A stretch of DNA of 64,000 bases from JAEVLT01 sp044598425 (lineage in GTDB: Bacteria > Bacillota > Bacilli > Bacillales > Cytobacillaceae), in contig CP172536.1 of assembly GCA_044598425.1 (NCBI GenBank), positions 1,674,001 through 1,738,000 of the forward strand, written 5' to 3'. Under the pieces are notes generated by a model, which saw only the letters and a list, made by a program, of their open reading frames with translations, made no database searches and was not told the DNA's origin. Below, in pieces: positions 1 to 8,891 of this stretch. Each line of letters begins with the position of its first letter. The stretch's first letter is position 1. The translations under genes were made by a program, and so were the position numbers.

Positions 1-311
1 AAGCGATCGGTCCAACAGCCACAACTGTTGGAGGCCTAATATTGGGACAAGCCGCCACCGAAGCCGGTCTTGTCAGCAACATCATGATTATCATTGTTTC
101 CGCTGTGGGGATTTCCAACTTTGTTATTCCTATTAATGCTTTTGGCTTTGCGCTGAGGGTTGCAAAATACTTCTTAGTCGTGCTAGCGATTTTTTATGGA
201 CTAGTCGGAATGGTGATTGGTTTTTTTCTCTTAATTGCTTATATGGTAAGCTTGGATAGCTTTGGGCAGCCATTTTTCACTTTAACCGATCATAAACCGG
301 CCAAATTGTGA
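1..311 (+). CDS. GerA-family germinant receptor subunit A, C-terminal end (partial)
   Basis: The frame is open from the window edge (first full codon at base 3) to TGA at 309-311, so only about the last 102 residues are present. The piece reads as the final membrane part of a GerA-type A subunit: a G-P-T-A-T-T-V-G-G region followed by long hydrophobic segments. That matches the C-terminal membrane domain of the subunit that, with B and C partners, forms the nutrient receptor in the inner membrane of the spore. The next two genes are the matching B and C subunits, in the order A-B-C. Family assignment is strong; the germinant is unknown. Confidence 0.88.
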   Translation, partial: AIGPTATTVGGLILGQAATEAGLVSNIMIIIVSAVGISNFVIPINAFGFALRVAKYFLVVLAIFYGLVGMVIGFFLLIAYMVSLDSFGQPFFTLTDHKPAKL

Positions 312-337
312 TCCATGAAGATAGGGGGGAGAGTAAG

Positions 338-1414
338 ATGAATCGCTATTTCCTATATTTGGTTTTGTCAAATATGATGACCAATACGATTATTTTTGTT
401 CCGAAAATTTTAATCGAGGACCGCTACGATGGAGCAGTAATGGGGATCATCATAGCGATCCCATTAGGTTTGGTTTTAATGATCATTTCTTCCAAATTGA
501 TGGGGAAGTTTCCGGAGCAGGCGCTGCCTGAGCTACTGGAAAAAACGTTTGGAAATAAATTCAAAATAGCTGTGCTTATTTGTTTAGCATGCATTTGGTA
601 TTCTGCAGGGCTGATTACGCTGCTCGGCTATATTGATATCATCAACCGGTATATCAACCCGGAAATTGGGCAATTTTTACTTATGCTTCCGTTTCTGGGC
701 TCAATCCTTTTTGTCATCCAGCTCACCACGCAAAAAGTCATGTACTTGCTAGAAATGATTTTGTTTATCAATACTCCGCTAATTGTATTTTTAATTTTTA
801 AAGCATATACAAGTGAGAATTTAAACTGGAACTCTATTCTTGAAGTAGGAACACATTGGTTAGCACCGCCAAACTTTGAAGCTGTTGCTGCGGCTTCATA
901 CGCATTTTCGGGGTATGCAAATGTCTTGATCTTTAACCGCCTTTTCAAGGAAAAAATCAAAAATAGGAATTTTGTTGCCATTTTTTTCCTTGTTATTTTT
1001 AATCTTTTCACCACTTTTTTTATCCCCATTGGGATCCATGGTGCTGATGGGGCTCAAGAGTATCTTTATCCTTGGATTTCAACGGCGGATTCCTTGAGGA
1101 TGACCTATGGCCCAATAGAAAGGGTTATTTTTATTTTTTTAATGTTTTATTTAAGCATCACGCTGCTGAGCGTTTCTGTACATTGGCATGTTACCCTAGA
1201 ATTTTTAAAAGGACTCTCAGCAAACGGATTAAGCAACAAACAAAAATGGCTAATTCTTGTCATATTTTCTGGCTTATCGATCCTCGCAGTGCTAAACATC
1301 ACTACCTTACAGTTAATTCAATTTGTTGACTATTGGCTTCAGCTCCGAGTTGGGGTCGAGATCTCGATTATTCTCTTGATCTTTATCATTGGAAGGAGGC
1401 AAAAAAAAAAATGA
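338..1414 (+). CDS. GerB-family germinant receptor permease subunit
   Basis: A 358-residue, very hydrophobic protein with about ten membrane segments, the size and character of the GerAB/GerKB spore germination permeases (amino acid/polyamine transporter-like fold). This subunit is the likely ligand-binding channel of the receptor in the inner spore membrane. I place the start at ATG 338, which has a GGGGGGAGAG ribosome site just upstream; an in-frame GTG at 308 is possible but overlaps the preceding stop and lacks a site. Its TGA overlaps the ATG of the next gene (ATGA), so translation is probably coupled. Substrate cannot be told from sequence. Confidence 0.9.
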   Translation: MNRYFLYLVLSNMMTNTIIFVPKILIEDRYDGAVMGIIIAIPLGLVLMIISSKLMGKFPEQALPELLEKTFGNKFKIAVLICLACIWYSAGLITLLGYIDIINRYINPEIGQFLLMLPFLGSILFVIQLTTQKVMYLLEMILFINTPLIVFLIFKAYTSENLNWNSILEVGTHWLAPPNFEAVAAASYAFSGYANVLIFNRLFKEKIKNRNFVAIFFLVIFNLFTTFFIPIGIHGADGAQEYLYPWISTADSLRMTYGPIERVIFIFLMFYLSITLLSVSVHWHVTLEFLKGLSANGLSNKQKWLILVIFSGLSILAVLNITTLQLIQFVDYWLQLRVGVEISIILLIFIIGRRQKKK

Positions 1415-2496
1415 GGGTGCTAAAGTGGATTGTGCCGATGCTGTCAATCATGCTTTTAGCCGGCTGCGGCTACAAAGACATCGATAAACGTTTCTTTGCT
1501 GTTAGCATTGGCATTGATACGGCAAAAAGTCATTCCAAAAAATACCTTGTCAGTATTAAATTTGCCATTCCTGCTATGGGGAAAAAGTCGAATGACTTCA
1601 TGATTGTATCGGAAGAGGCGGATACGATTGCTGAAGCAGTTCGCATTATTAAAACAAAAGTAGACAAAGAGGTTGATTTCAGCCATGCGAAAGTATTCAT
1701 CATGAGCCCTGAGGTAGCCAGAAACAAAATGGAGCCGCATTTATACTACTGGCCCTCACGACGCCGCGATTTTCAGGGAATTGCCTGGGTGGCATTAGGT
1801 AAACCAACCGCGTTGGATGTTTTAAAAGTAAAGCCAAAGTCTGAACAAATACCATCCAACTGGATTTTTATGACGTTTGGAAAAGAAGGTTCGGAAACGC
1901 CATACGTCATTCCGGAATTTTTGTTTGATTTTAAAAAAAGATTTGCAGAGAAGGGTCTAGACCCGCTGCTGCCAATTATTGAGGCTAAAAAGGAGTTCAT
2001 TGAGGTCAATTCGGTTGGTCTTTTTAATAAAAAACGCCTAAAAATGAATTTACCGCCTGAAGAAACAAAAATGCTCAATTATTTATTAAATATGGAAGTG
2101 AAAAGTGCGATAAAAGTCCATCAAGGAAAGGATGATTTTATCATTGATACACAAAATGTTAAAACCAGCTATAAAATTCAAAGCAACAACCACAATCATC
2201 CTGTCATTGATGTATACTTGAAGGTTAGCGGAAAAATTGAAGAAGAGATGTTTCAGCTCCATAATCGAGATTTGTCCTATTATGAAAAATTGACGAAAAA
2301 AACATTGGACAATGAGACAAAAAAATTACTCATCAAAATGCAAAAAGCAAATGTAGATCCGGTTGGGTTTGGACTGAATTATCGTGCACATCATTTAGAA
2401 AACAATGATTGGCAATCATGGCAGCGGCTTTATCCCCATGTGACCTTTAAAGTGCATTCACATGTGCAAATTAAAGATACGGGATTGATTGAATAA
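1411..2496 (+). CDS. GerC-family germinant receptor lipoprotein
   Basis: A 361-residue Ger(x)C lipoprotein. The N-terminus has a basic start, a hydrophobic stretch and the lipobox L-A-G-C (Cys near residue 18), so it is lipid-anchored on the outer face of the inner spore membrane, beside the A and B subunits. Start is ATG 1411, preceded by GGAGG and an A-run, and overlapping the B-subunit stop. A longer reading from 1333 has no ribosome site and would hide the signal peptide. It is the last gene of the operon and is followed by a strong hairpin shared with the convergent gene. Confidence 0.9.
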   Translation: MRVLKWIVPMLSIMLLAGCGYKDIDKRFFAVSIGIDTAKSHSKKYLVSIKFAIPAMGKKSNDFMIVSEEADTIAEAVRIIKTKVDKEVDFSHAKVFIMSPEVARNKMEPHLYYWPSRRRDFQGIAWVALGKPTALDVLKVKPKSEQIPSNWIFMTFGKEGSETPYVIPEFLFDFKKRFAEKGLDPLLPIIEAKKEFIEVNSVGLFNKKRLKMNLPPEETKMLNYLLNMEVKSAIKVHQGKDDFIIDTQNVKTSYKIQSNNHNHPVIDVYLKVSGKIEEEMFQLHNRDLSYYEKLTKKTLDNETKKLLIKMQKANVDPVGFGLNYRAHHLENNDWQSWQRLYPHVTFKVHSHVQIKDTGLIE

Positions 2497-2504
2497 AGCA
2501 TGAA

Positions 2505-2544
2505 CAAATAAAGGTGGAGCATACGATTGCACCACCTTTATTTG
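2505..2544. terminator. Bidirectional terminator between the ger operon and the radical SAM gene
   Basis: A 13 bp perfect stem (CAAATAAAGGTGG with its complement at 2532-2544) lies between two convergent genes. A/T runs at both feet let it serve both strands, and it abuts the stop codon of the minus-strand gene. Confidence 0.8.
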
Positions 2545-3726
2545 TTAGATGACCGGCGTATTTTCATTTCGCCGCATCACTTCTGGAATATAGACGCAAA
2601 AAGGTTCACTTTCCATATAATCGCCAGTCACTGCATATGTTCTTGAGCGAGAGCCACCGCAAATTTTATTGTATTCACAAATGCCGCATTTGCCCTTATA
2701 ATTGTCGGGCTGGCGGAGGTCTTTGAAGACTTTTGCCTCTCGATATATTGTAGAAAGGGGAGTTTCACGAACATTTCCAGCAACAATTGGCAACAGCCCG
2801 CTTGGTACGACATCGCCAATATGGGTGACAAAGGCGAATCCATTGCCGTCATTTACGCCTTTGGGCGCCCGTTTTAAACCATCGTGCATTGAGGCGAAAT
2901 CCGTTGTAATTGAGTCTTCGTAATGGATCTCACCACTTGCGATTTTATGCTCCCGCATTTTTTGCTGAAGCACAACCCTTCGATAATGCTGGGCTGCAGT
3001 TGTTTTAATATCATAGGGAGCCGTTTTGCTTAACTCATAAAGCCAGCGGAAAACTTTTTCGTGTTCAGCCGGGGAAATGCAGTCATCGATTTGGCCTCTT
3101 CCTGTCGGAACAAGCAAGAAAATATACCACATCACAGCCTTGAGCTCAGCGACCAATTTTGCCATTTCTTCAAGGTGGTCATAGTTATAGCGCGATATGA
3201 CTGTATTGATTTGCAATGGCATTTCAAGCTCATTCAAATATCGAATTTTTTCAATTGTTAGGTCAAACGAACCAGGAGTTCCGCGGAAATGATCATGAAT
3301 CTCCGGATTTGGCCCATCCAGGCTAAAGCCCCAGCGCGAAAGACCTACTTCTTTCGCGCGCTGCATTTTTTCCTTCGTTACATTCGTGGTGGCGCTCGGT
3401 GTCATTGAAACACGCATTCCTTTTTTGACTGCATAATCTGCAAGTTCAAAAAGATCCTCGCGCAGCATGCAATCCCCGCCTGTAAATACAAGCATCGGGT
3501 TGTTCATTTCGTAAATCTCATCGATGAGATTGAGCCCTTCATGGTGCGTTAATTCACGCGGATCGGGATTGATCTGCGCATCGGCGCGGCAATGTACGCA
3601 TTTTAATTGGCACGCCCTTGTTACTTCCCAAATGACAATAAACGGATTTTCATTATAATTGATTTCTTTTCCATGAGCATGCGGATGTGGATGCCCCTTC
3701 CCATGTGGATGGCCGATTCCCTGCAT
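2545..3726 (-). CDS. Radical SAM/SPASM protein with His-rich N-terminus
   Basis: A 393-residue radical SAM enzyme. The cluster motif C-Q-L-K-C-V-H-C (CxxxCxxC) sits near residue 40 and should bind the SAM-cleaving 4Fe-4S cluster. A C-terminal SPASM-type set, C-G-I-C-E-Y-N-K-I-C with a further Cys about 25 residues on, should hold an auxiliary cluster. It resembles the NirJ/AhbC/AhbD haem-modifying group and the related TIGR04053 family; no haem d1 or alternative haem genes are nearby, so the substrate is open. The first 20 residues alternate Gly, His and Pro, a likely metal-binding tail. Start chosen at ATG 3726 (GGTGA six bases upstream); GTG 3735 is the alternative. It stands alone. Confidence 0.8.
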   Translation of the reverse strand: MQGIGHPHGKGHPHPHAHGKEINYNENPFIVIWEVTRACQLKCVHCRADAQINPDPRELTHHEGLNLIDEIYEMNNPMLVFTGGDCMLREDLFELADYAVKKGMRVSMTPSATTNVTKEKMQRAKEVGLSRWGFSLDGPNPEIHDHFRGTPGSFDLTIEKIRYLNELEMPLQINTVISRYNYDHLEEMAKLVAELKAVMWYIFLLVPTGRGQIDDCISPAEHEKVFRWLYELSKTAPYDIKTTAAQHYRRVVLQQKMREHKIASGEIHYEDSITTDFASMHDGLKRAPKGVNDGNGFAFVTHIGDVVPSGLLPIVAGNVRETPLSTIYREAKVFKDLRQPDNYKGKCGICEYNKICGGSRSRTYAVTGDYMESEPFCVYIPEVMRRNENTPVI

Positions 3727-3878
3727 ATTAATCACCAGACTTTATATTTTTTTGGTCAAGCCTTTTTGCCAATATGTGATTCTATAAATTTATTATAATT
3801 TTGATCCTATTACGTGCATGGAAATTTTGTTACAAAATTTCTACATCGGTTTTGTAAAATATGTGTTTAAGATTTTTC

Positions 3879-4192
3879 AAAAGAGGCTGACCCAAAAGGT
3901 TATGAAACATTGACCTTTAGGGGGCTTCAATTTTTGTTCCATACTTCATTATACCAAATGGAATGATTTTCTTCTTTTTTTTGTACAAAGTTCATAAATA
4001 ATTTTTACACTCTGTTGATTGTAGTGGAAGGCGCGCAGACTCCTTGAAAATGCTATCGCATTTCCTTCGTGCGAGGCTATGCTTCCGAAGCTTATTCTTG
4101 TGGAGCTAGACAGTTATCGAAGTTAAGATATAAATTCTGATAGTACAAAAGAGGGTGTCCCTAAAAGCTATGCTTTTGGGACACCCTCTTTT
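3879..4192. mobile_element. MITE-like non-autonomous element or decayed IS end pair
   Basis: About 314 bp with imperfect terminal inverted repeats: AAAAGAGGCTGACCCAAAAGG at 3879-3899 (21 bases, differing at only a few positions) against the complement of 4172-4192. No transposase ORF lies between. The right end is itself a hairpin, with AAAAGAGGGTGTCCC at 4147-4161 pairing with 4178-4192. The interior (about 4020-4100) resembles a degraded copy of the widespread Bacillus intergenic repeat with a GGAAGG...GCGCAGACTCC core. No clear target duplication was seen. The ends resemble those of IS1182-type elements, which is from memory and not tested. Confidence 0.5.
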
Positions 4193-4392
4193 CTTAATGA
4201 GGTTGGAACCTCAAACCCCAAAAACCAATGGCATTTTTCTTTTTTAAAAAGTGTAATATAATATTTTTTATAAAGTATTTGCATACTAGGAATTTTCTTT
4301 TTTTAGATGCCCAAAAAGCAGCATCATTGGCAAATGTAGGGTCGCGCTTTATATATTTATATAAATGAAAGAATCCGATTTCGGAGGTAGTT

Positions 4393-5016
4393 ATGTACAA
4401 AAAAATTATCAGCATCGCAAGTCTAACCATCATCATTGCGATTGGCTTCACGCAGAAAGCAGCGCTGCTGGAAATCATTAAAGGAGGCGGAAGCCTTGCT
4501 ATGCTTGTCAGTGCGCTGTTGGTAGCCATTTGTGTGTTCTTTCCCATCATCCCGTTTCCAATTTTAGCAGGAACCATCGGTGCGCTGTTTGGCACCGTCC
4601 AAGGTTTGTTGGTTACAATTGCAGGTGCGATGGCCGGGACAATGGGTTTCTTTTTCCTAAGCCGCTATGGTTTCAGGGAGGCCGCGCAATCCCGTTTGCA
4701 AAAATATCCGAAAATAAGAGACTATGAAGTTTTTTTAAATAAACACGCATTTGCAGCCATTTTTATCAGCCGGATCATTCCGATCATTCCTGCCCCTGTT
4801 GTTAATATTGCCTGCGGCTTGAGCAGAGTAAAATGGCTGTATTTCTTTGCCGCCTCAGCTATTGGTAAAATTCCAAACATTCTGCTTTTATCTTATGCGG
4901 GAGCATCTTTTAGCACAAATAAGTGGTTTTCCTTTGGTTTATATGGTGCATATATGCTCATTCTTGGTATTATTTACTTTGTAGTGATATATCGGAAAAT
5001 TTCGAAAAATACATAA
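4393..5016 (+). CDS. VTT-domain (TVP38/TMEM64/DedA-like) membrane protein
   Basis: A 207-residue protein with about six hydrophobic segments. It carries the VTT/SNARE-associated signature: a Phe/Pro/Ile-rich re-entrant region (F-P-I-I-P-F-P-I-L-A-G, residues 45-60) and S-R-I-I-P-I-I-P-A-P near residue 130. Members act in the cytoplasmic membrane; DedA relatives are tied to lipid carrier flipping and membrane homeostasis, while the TVP38 branch is poorly defined. CGGAGG lies seven bases before the ATG. The GNAT gene follows after 15 bp and probably shares its transcript. Confidence 0.82.
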   Translation: MYKKIISIASLTIIIAIGFTQKAALLEIIKGGGSLAMLVSALLVAICVFFPIIPFPILAGTIGALFGTVQGLLVTIAGAMAGTMGFFFLSRYGFREAAQSRLQKYPKIRDYEVFLNKHAFAAIFISRIIPIIPAPVVNIACGLSRVKWLYFFAASAIGKIPNILLLSYAGASFSTNKWFSFGLYGAYMLILGIIYFVVIYRKISKNT

Positions 5017-5031
5017 GAGGGGGAATCTGCA

Positions 5032-5475
5032 ATGGCAAAGTGGGAAAACAAAGGATTTATCATTCACACGGGCAAGCGATTTCTTGATATGGAAACGATT
5101 CATCGTTTTTTAAGCGAAGATTCTTATTGGGCTAAAGGCATTTCGCTGGAAAAAGTAGCAAACTCGATTGAACATTCCTCAATTTGCTTCGGCTTATATG
5201 ATGGAGATCCTGAAACAGGAAAGGCAAAACAAGTCGGCTTTGCCCGCGTGATTACGGATTTTGTCCGCATGGGCTGGATCATGGATGTTTTTATATTAGA
5301 GGAGTATAGAGGGATGGGGCTCTCAAAGTGGCTCATGGAAGTTTTAACGGAGCAATCTGAGCTCAAAACAGTAGGTAAGCTGATGCTAAGCACTTTTGAT
5401 GCGCATGGTCTGTATTCTCAGTACGACTTTAAAGTGATCACTGATTCAGAGCATTATATGAAATTATCAAGATAA
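5032..5475 (+). CDS. GNAT-family N-acetyltransferase
   Basis: A 147-residue protein with the GNAT core. A beta strand ending in M-D-V-F-I-L-E-E-Y-R-G-M-G-L-S contains the acetyl-CoA pyrophosphate loop (R-G-M-G-L), and a later T-F-D-A-H-G-L-Y-S-Q-Y-D-F segment matches motif B. The fold transfers an acetyl group from acetyl-CoA to an amine; the acceptor is unknown. It sits 15 bp after the VTT gene and 28 bp before a LysE exporter, with a GAGGGGG ribosome site, so the three may form one operon. Confidence 0.85.
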   Translation: MAKWENKGFIIHTGKRFLDMETIHRFLSEDSYWAKGISLEKVANSIEHSSICFGLYDGDPETGKAKQVGFARVITDFVRMGWIMDVFILEEYRGMGLSKWLMEVLTEQSELKTVGKLMLSTFDAHGLYSQYDFKVITDSEHYMKLSR

Positions 5476-5503
5476 TCATAACCTAAAAATAGGAGAATTT
5501 ATC

Positions 5504-6115
5504 ATGTTTCAAGCTGCCATTCATGGTTTTTTACTCGCGTTTGGACTCATTTTGCCGCTCGGGGTCCAAAATGTTTTTGTGTTTAATCAAGGGGCCATTC
5601 AAAAAAACTGGATCAAATCTCTTCCAGCTGTCTTTACAGCGTCGATTTGCGATACGTTTCTTATTTTGCTCGCAGTATTCGGAGTCTCTGCGGTCGTGCT
5701 CGGGGTTTCCTGGATCAAAACTCTCTTGATGACTGCCGGAATCCTTTTCCTGCTCTTTATGGGCTATATGACATGGAACAGTAAGCCAAATGAAACTTCG
5801 GATGAAAACCGTCAATCCTTTACAGCCCAAAAACAAATCGCTTTTGCCGCTTCGGTCTCCCTGCTCAATCCTCATGCCATATTGGATACAATCGGCGTGA
5901 TTGGCACGAGTTCACTAACATACTCCAGCGCAGAAAAAATCGCGTTTACAATCGCCTGTATTCTTGTTTCCTGGCTGTGGTTTTTCAGTTTGTCGATTGC
6001 AGGCAGGCTTGTGGGAACTCTTGAGACTTCTGGCGGAATGATCCTTTTGCTGAACAAAATTTCGGCGTTAATCATGTGGGGGACAGCAGGCTATTTAGCT
6101 TTTTCGCTTTGGTAA
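5504..6115 (+). CDS. LysE/ArgO-family amino acid exporter
   Basis: A 203-residue membrane protein with six hydrophobic segments and the LysE-family N-terminal motif G-L-I-L-P-L-G-V-Q-N-V-F-V-F-N-Q-G. Length equals that of ArgO/LysE. The family exports basic amino acids (arginine, lysine, toxic analogues) across the cytoplasmic membrane. The conserved S-L-L-N-P-H-A-I-L-D-T segment is near residue 120. AGGAGAAT precedes the ATG, and a hairpin follows the stop at once. Confidence 0.87.
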   Translation: MFQAAIHGFLLAFGLILPLGVQNVFVFNQGAIQKNWIKSLPAVFTASICDTFLILLAVFGVSAVVLGVSWIKTLLMTAGILFLLFMGYMTWNSKPNETSDENRQSFTAQKQIAFAASVSLLNPHAILDTIGVIGTSSLTYSSAEKIAFTIACILVSWLWFFSLSIAGRLVGTLETSGGMILLLNKISALIMWGTAGYLAFSLW

Positions 6116-6120
6116 AAAAA

Positions 6121-6142
6121 TACCCGGCACTCGGGCCGGGTA
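6121..6142 (+). terminator. Hairpin after the lysE-like gene
   Basis: An 8 bp stem TACCCGGC/GCCGGGTA with a 6 base loop begins a few bases after the stop codon. The T-rich tract after it is interrupted, so efficiency is uncertain. Confidence 0.6.
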
Positions 6143-6324
6143 TCACGCTAGTTTTCGTTTTAGGACAGGAGGTGGAGGTTCGTTTGAACCTGTCTATAGA
6201 ATAACGAAAAAGAGTGAACAAACTATGAACAAACATTGAAAAGTTCTTAAAAAAAGAACAATGAAAGAGTGGTGCGTCAATTGCGTGTTACAGAATATAT
6301 GATTCTCTTAAATGGAGGCATTTC

Positions 6325-6510
6325 ATGAAAAATTTTCACTGCTGCGCCACCTGCATAAATTTTAAAGTAGAAAAAGACGCAATAGGCACACGCTATTTTT
6401 GCAGCCGCTTAGGTTATGAAACCAAGACAAATTATCAATTTAACTGCTGGAACCCTCGGGATGATATTAAGAGAAGGATGGAAGGACAGAAAGATTTTTT
6501 TGAAAAATGA
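6325..6510 (+). CDS. Small Cys-rich protein (61 aa)
   Basis: ATG 6325 follows a good AATGGAGG site. The 61-residue product has Cys at the start (H-C-C-A-T-C) and later F-C-S-R-L-G-Y and N-C-W-N-P, five or six Cys placed like a small metal-binding or Fe-S fold. It looks like a short conserved Bacillus hypothetical; I do not know a function. The 30-residue Cys-rich ORF that follows after 10 bp may be made with it. Confidence 0.65.
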   Translation: MKNFHCCATCINFKVEKDAIGTRYFCSRLGYETKTNYQFNCWNPRDDIKRRMEGQKDFFEK

Positions 6511-6520
6511 GGTGAAAAAA

Positions 6521-6613
6521 ATGCCCGTTTTTGAAACGGATCATCTAAAACGGATTAACGATCTTTGCTGTTATCAGTGTCATCTTTGTCCGCAAATATG
6601 CCCATCAATGTAG
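6521..6613 (+). CDS. Possible 30-residue Cys-rich mini-protein
   Basis: A 30-codon ORF starts at ATG 6521 with GAGGTGA six bases upstream, right after another small Cys-rich gene. The product ends in C-C-Y-Q-C-H-L-C-P-Q-I-C-P, i.e. five Cys in 11 residues, like a zinc knuckle or ferredoxin-type half-motif. The ribosome site and Cys spacing support it; its length means it could still be chance. Function unknown. Confidence 0.45.
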   Translation: MPVFETDHLKRINDLCCYQCHLCPQICPSM

Positions 6614-6937
6614 CTGATCGAACTATTACAGCTTGAGGAAATACACCGGAGTAAAATACCCGTTTTTATTAGAAATGCCATCAAGCGGTCAATACTCCGG
6701 GGCACTAAAGCCTGTTTTTGCTGAATAAGCCGTCGAGCGCTAAATTGTTTATACGGAAGGATATATCCTTTAAATGAAAAAAGAGTTATATCTACCTATA
6801 AAAATTTCAACAAACCAGTTTTGAATGAAGTGAAGAAAAGAAAAAATTCATTTCAACATATGTAAAAAATGATAGCTTTCGAAAGCTGTTTATTTAAGGA
6901 ATTTTGAACAACTTCCAAGGCAATTCGTAAGATAATT
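6614..6937. other. Intergenic stretch, little content
   Basis: This 324 bp AT-rich gap between the mini-protein and the convergent ClC gene holds no supportable ORF. A 14 bp palindrome, AGCTTTCGAAAGCT at 6874-6887, lies about 50 bp beyond the ClC stop and may be its weak terminator. Nothing else was recognised. Confidence 0.5.
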
Positions 6938-8632
6938 CTATTCCTTATAGCACCTAATAATATCCGAACTTCCGATGACTCCGATCGCTTCGGCGTTTTC
7001 GTCATCGACTAACAAATAGTTGATCCCTAGGTGATTCATGATTCGGCTCGCTTCACTAAGGGTGGCTTTTGATGATACATGTCCCATTTTCTTTGGAAGT
7101 ATGTTTGTAACTAAATTGCTGCCATGTTGATGCTGAAGTTCCTCCAAAACTTGCGCACGGGAAACACTGCCTAGTAATTTTCCCTTGGCATTCCGAACCG
7201 TAGCAAACCATTCTGGACTATTTTCAAATTTTACGTAAGCTTCTTCTAAAGTCATTGTTGCTTGCAAAGTTAGCTTTTCAGGGTGAATCGCTTCCTCAAC
7301 AAGAATAGAAGAAAGGCGGTCGGTTGCGCGCTTGCGAATAATGTCAAAGCCATGCTTCATTAATTTCATCGTATAAATACTTTCCCGGCTTAGTTTTGTT
7401 GAAACCGTTGTTGCAATAACCGTAGAAAGCATTAGTGGCAAAATAAGCTGATAATTACCGGTCATTTCAAACAACATAACCATTGCAGTAATCGGCGCAT
7501 GGGCAGACCCAGCAAAAACAGTAGCCATTCCAACTGCTGCAAAAACACCTTCACTTATATCCATGCCAGGAAAAAGATTTTGAAAAATGATACCAACTGC
7601 GCCGCCAAGCATTGCACCCATGAATAAACCAGGAGCAAAAACACCCCCCGAACCTCCTGAGGCAATCGTTATGGAAGTTAAAAATAATTTTAAAATTAAT
7701 AAAATGACAAGCATACGTAAATCAATATGATTGACAAGTGCTTTTTCAATTGAAGGATAACCAACTCCGAGCACTTGTGGGAAAAAGAAACCGACAGCTC
7801 CAATAATGATCCCACCAAATGCTGGTTTTAACCATTCTGGGAGGGAATTTATTTCATCCCAGAAATTTTCAAAAAAGAGCAATACTTTTGAATAGGCAAC
7901 TCCGTATAAACCACCAGCAATGCCAAGAATGGCAAAAAATAATAAAATGATAATTCCTGAAACATGATAATTGGGAATAGGGAAGGACGCCATATTTCCA
8001 AAGTAAAGTCTCCCAACGGCTGCTGAAAGAACAGAAGAAATAACAATGGCACTAACATTTGTTCGCGAAAAGTTACCTAAAATCACTTCGAAGGCAAAAA
8101 GTGCCCCACCAATAGGAGCGTTAAACGTTGCGGCAATCCCTGCAGCAGCCCCGCAGGCAACAAGTATTTTTAAATTTTGGTCCCGGATCCCTAATAGCCG
8201 CCCAAAAGTTGAGCCCCAGGCAGAACCAATTTGCACAATTGGGCCTTCCCTTCCTACTGAACCGCCGGATCCAATTGAAATAGCCGAGGCTAGTGCTTTA
8301 AACACAACGATTCTTGGTCGGATCACCCCTTTTTTCTCAGTTATCGCATACATAACCTCAGGAACGCCATGGCCTTTTGCTTCCCTTGCAAAAAAATGAA
8401 CGAGTAAACCGACCAGCAAACCTCCAATAATTGGTACAAACAGTGTCCGGAAACCATAATACGAGGCGAGTTCTGTCTGTGTACGATGAAAAAATAAATA
8501 CGTAAATTGATTGATCAACCACCGAAATCCTACCGCACCATAGCCGCCGCCGATTCCGATGATGGCAGCGTAAATAAGCAGTGTCGTCTGTTCCGAAAAT
8601 GCCTTATTCATTCGATGATACAAAGAAATCAC
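6938..8632 (-). CDS. ClC-family chloride channel/transporter with CBS pair
   Basis: About 564 residues: a ClC membrane domain (residues 1-420) and a C-terminal CBS pair (about 440-560). The selectivity-filter motifs are G-S-G-G-S-V-G-R-E-G-P-I-V (gating Glu in G-R-E-G-P) and G-G-V-F-A-P-G-L; the usual G-S-G-I-P site reads G-H-G-V-P. The protein moves chloride, perhaps with protons, across the cytoplasmic membrane; the CBS domains may sense nucleotides. I prefer GTG 8632, which has a run of seven G six bases upstream, over TTG 8647, which overlaps that run, or the internal ATG 36 bases later. It stands alone. Confidence 0.9.
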   Translation of the reverse strand: MISLYHRMNKAFSEQTTLLIYAAIIGIGGGYGAVGFRWLINQFTYLFFHRTQTELASYYGFRTLFVPIIGGLLVGLLVHFFAREAKGHGVPEVMYAITEKKGVIRPRIVVFKALASAISIGSGGSVGREGPIVQIGSAWGSTFGRLLGIRDQNLKILVACGAAAGIAATFNAPIGGALFAFEVILGNFSRTNVSAIVISSVLSAAVGRLYFGNMASFPIPNYHVSGIIILLFFAILGIAGGLYGVAYSKVLLFFENFWDEINSLPEWLKPAFGGIIIGAVGFFFPQVLGVGYPSIEKALVNHIDLRMLVILLILKLFLTSITIASGGSGGVFAPGLFMGAMLGGAVGIIFQNLFPGMDISEGVFAAVGMATVFAGSAHAPITAMVMLFEMTGNYQLILPLMLSTVIATTVSTKLSRESIYTMKLMKHGFDIIRKRATDRLSSILVEEAIHPEKLTLQATMTLEEAYVKFENSPEWFATVRNAKGKLLGSVSRAQVLEELQHQHGSNLVTNILPKKMGHVSSKATLSEASRIMNHLGINYLLVDDENAEAIGVIGSSDIIRCYKE

Positions 8633-8891
8633 AATGTTCCCCCCCAAAAAAATAGTAAAAACAAATACTATTACTATATCTATTTCATTATAGCAAAGAC
8701 AACAATAGATTGATTTGGAGAAATTGGGAATTTTGAACTGTTATTGAGATCGAAACTAAACCAAATGGAACCGAATAAAACGAACGGAGAAAATGAGCAA
8801 CGCCCGTTTGATGATTTGATTGGTGCGTGCGACAACAAGGTTTGAAAGAAGATGTCATCACCATCGAATTTAAAAGTCTTCCATTAGAGAT

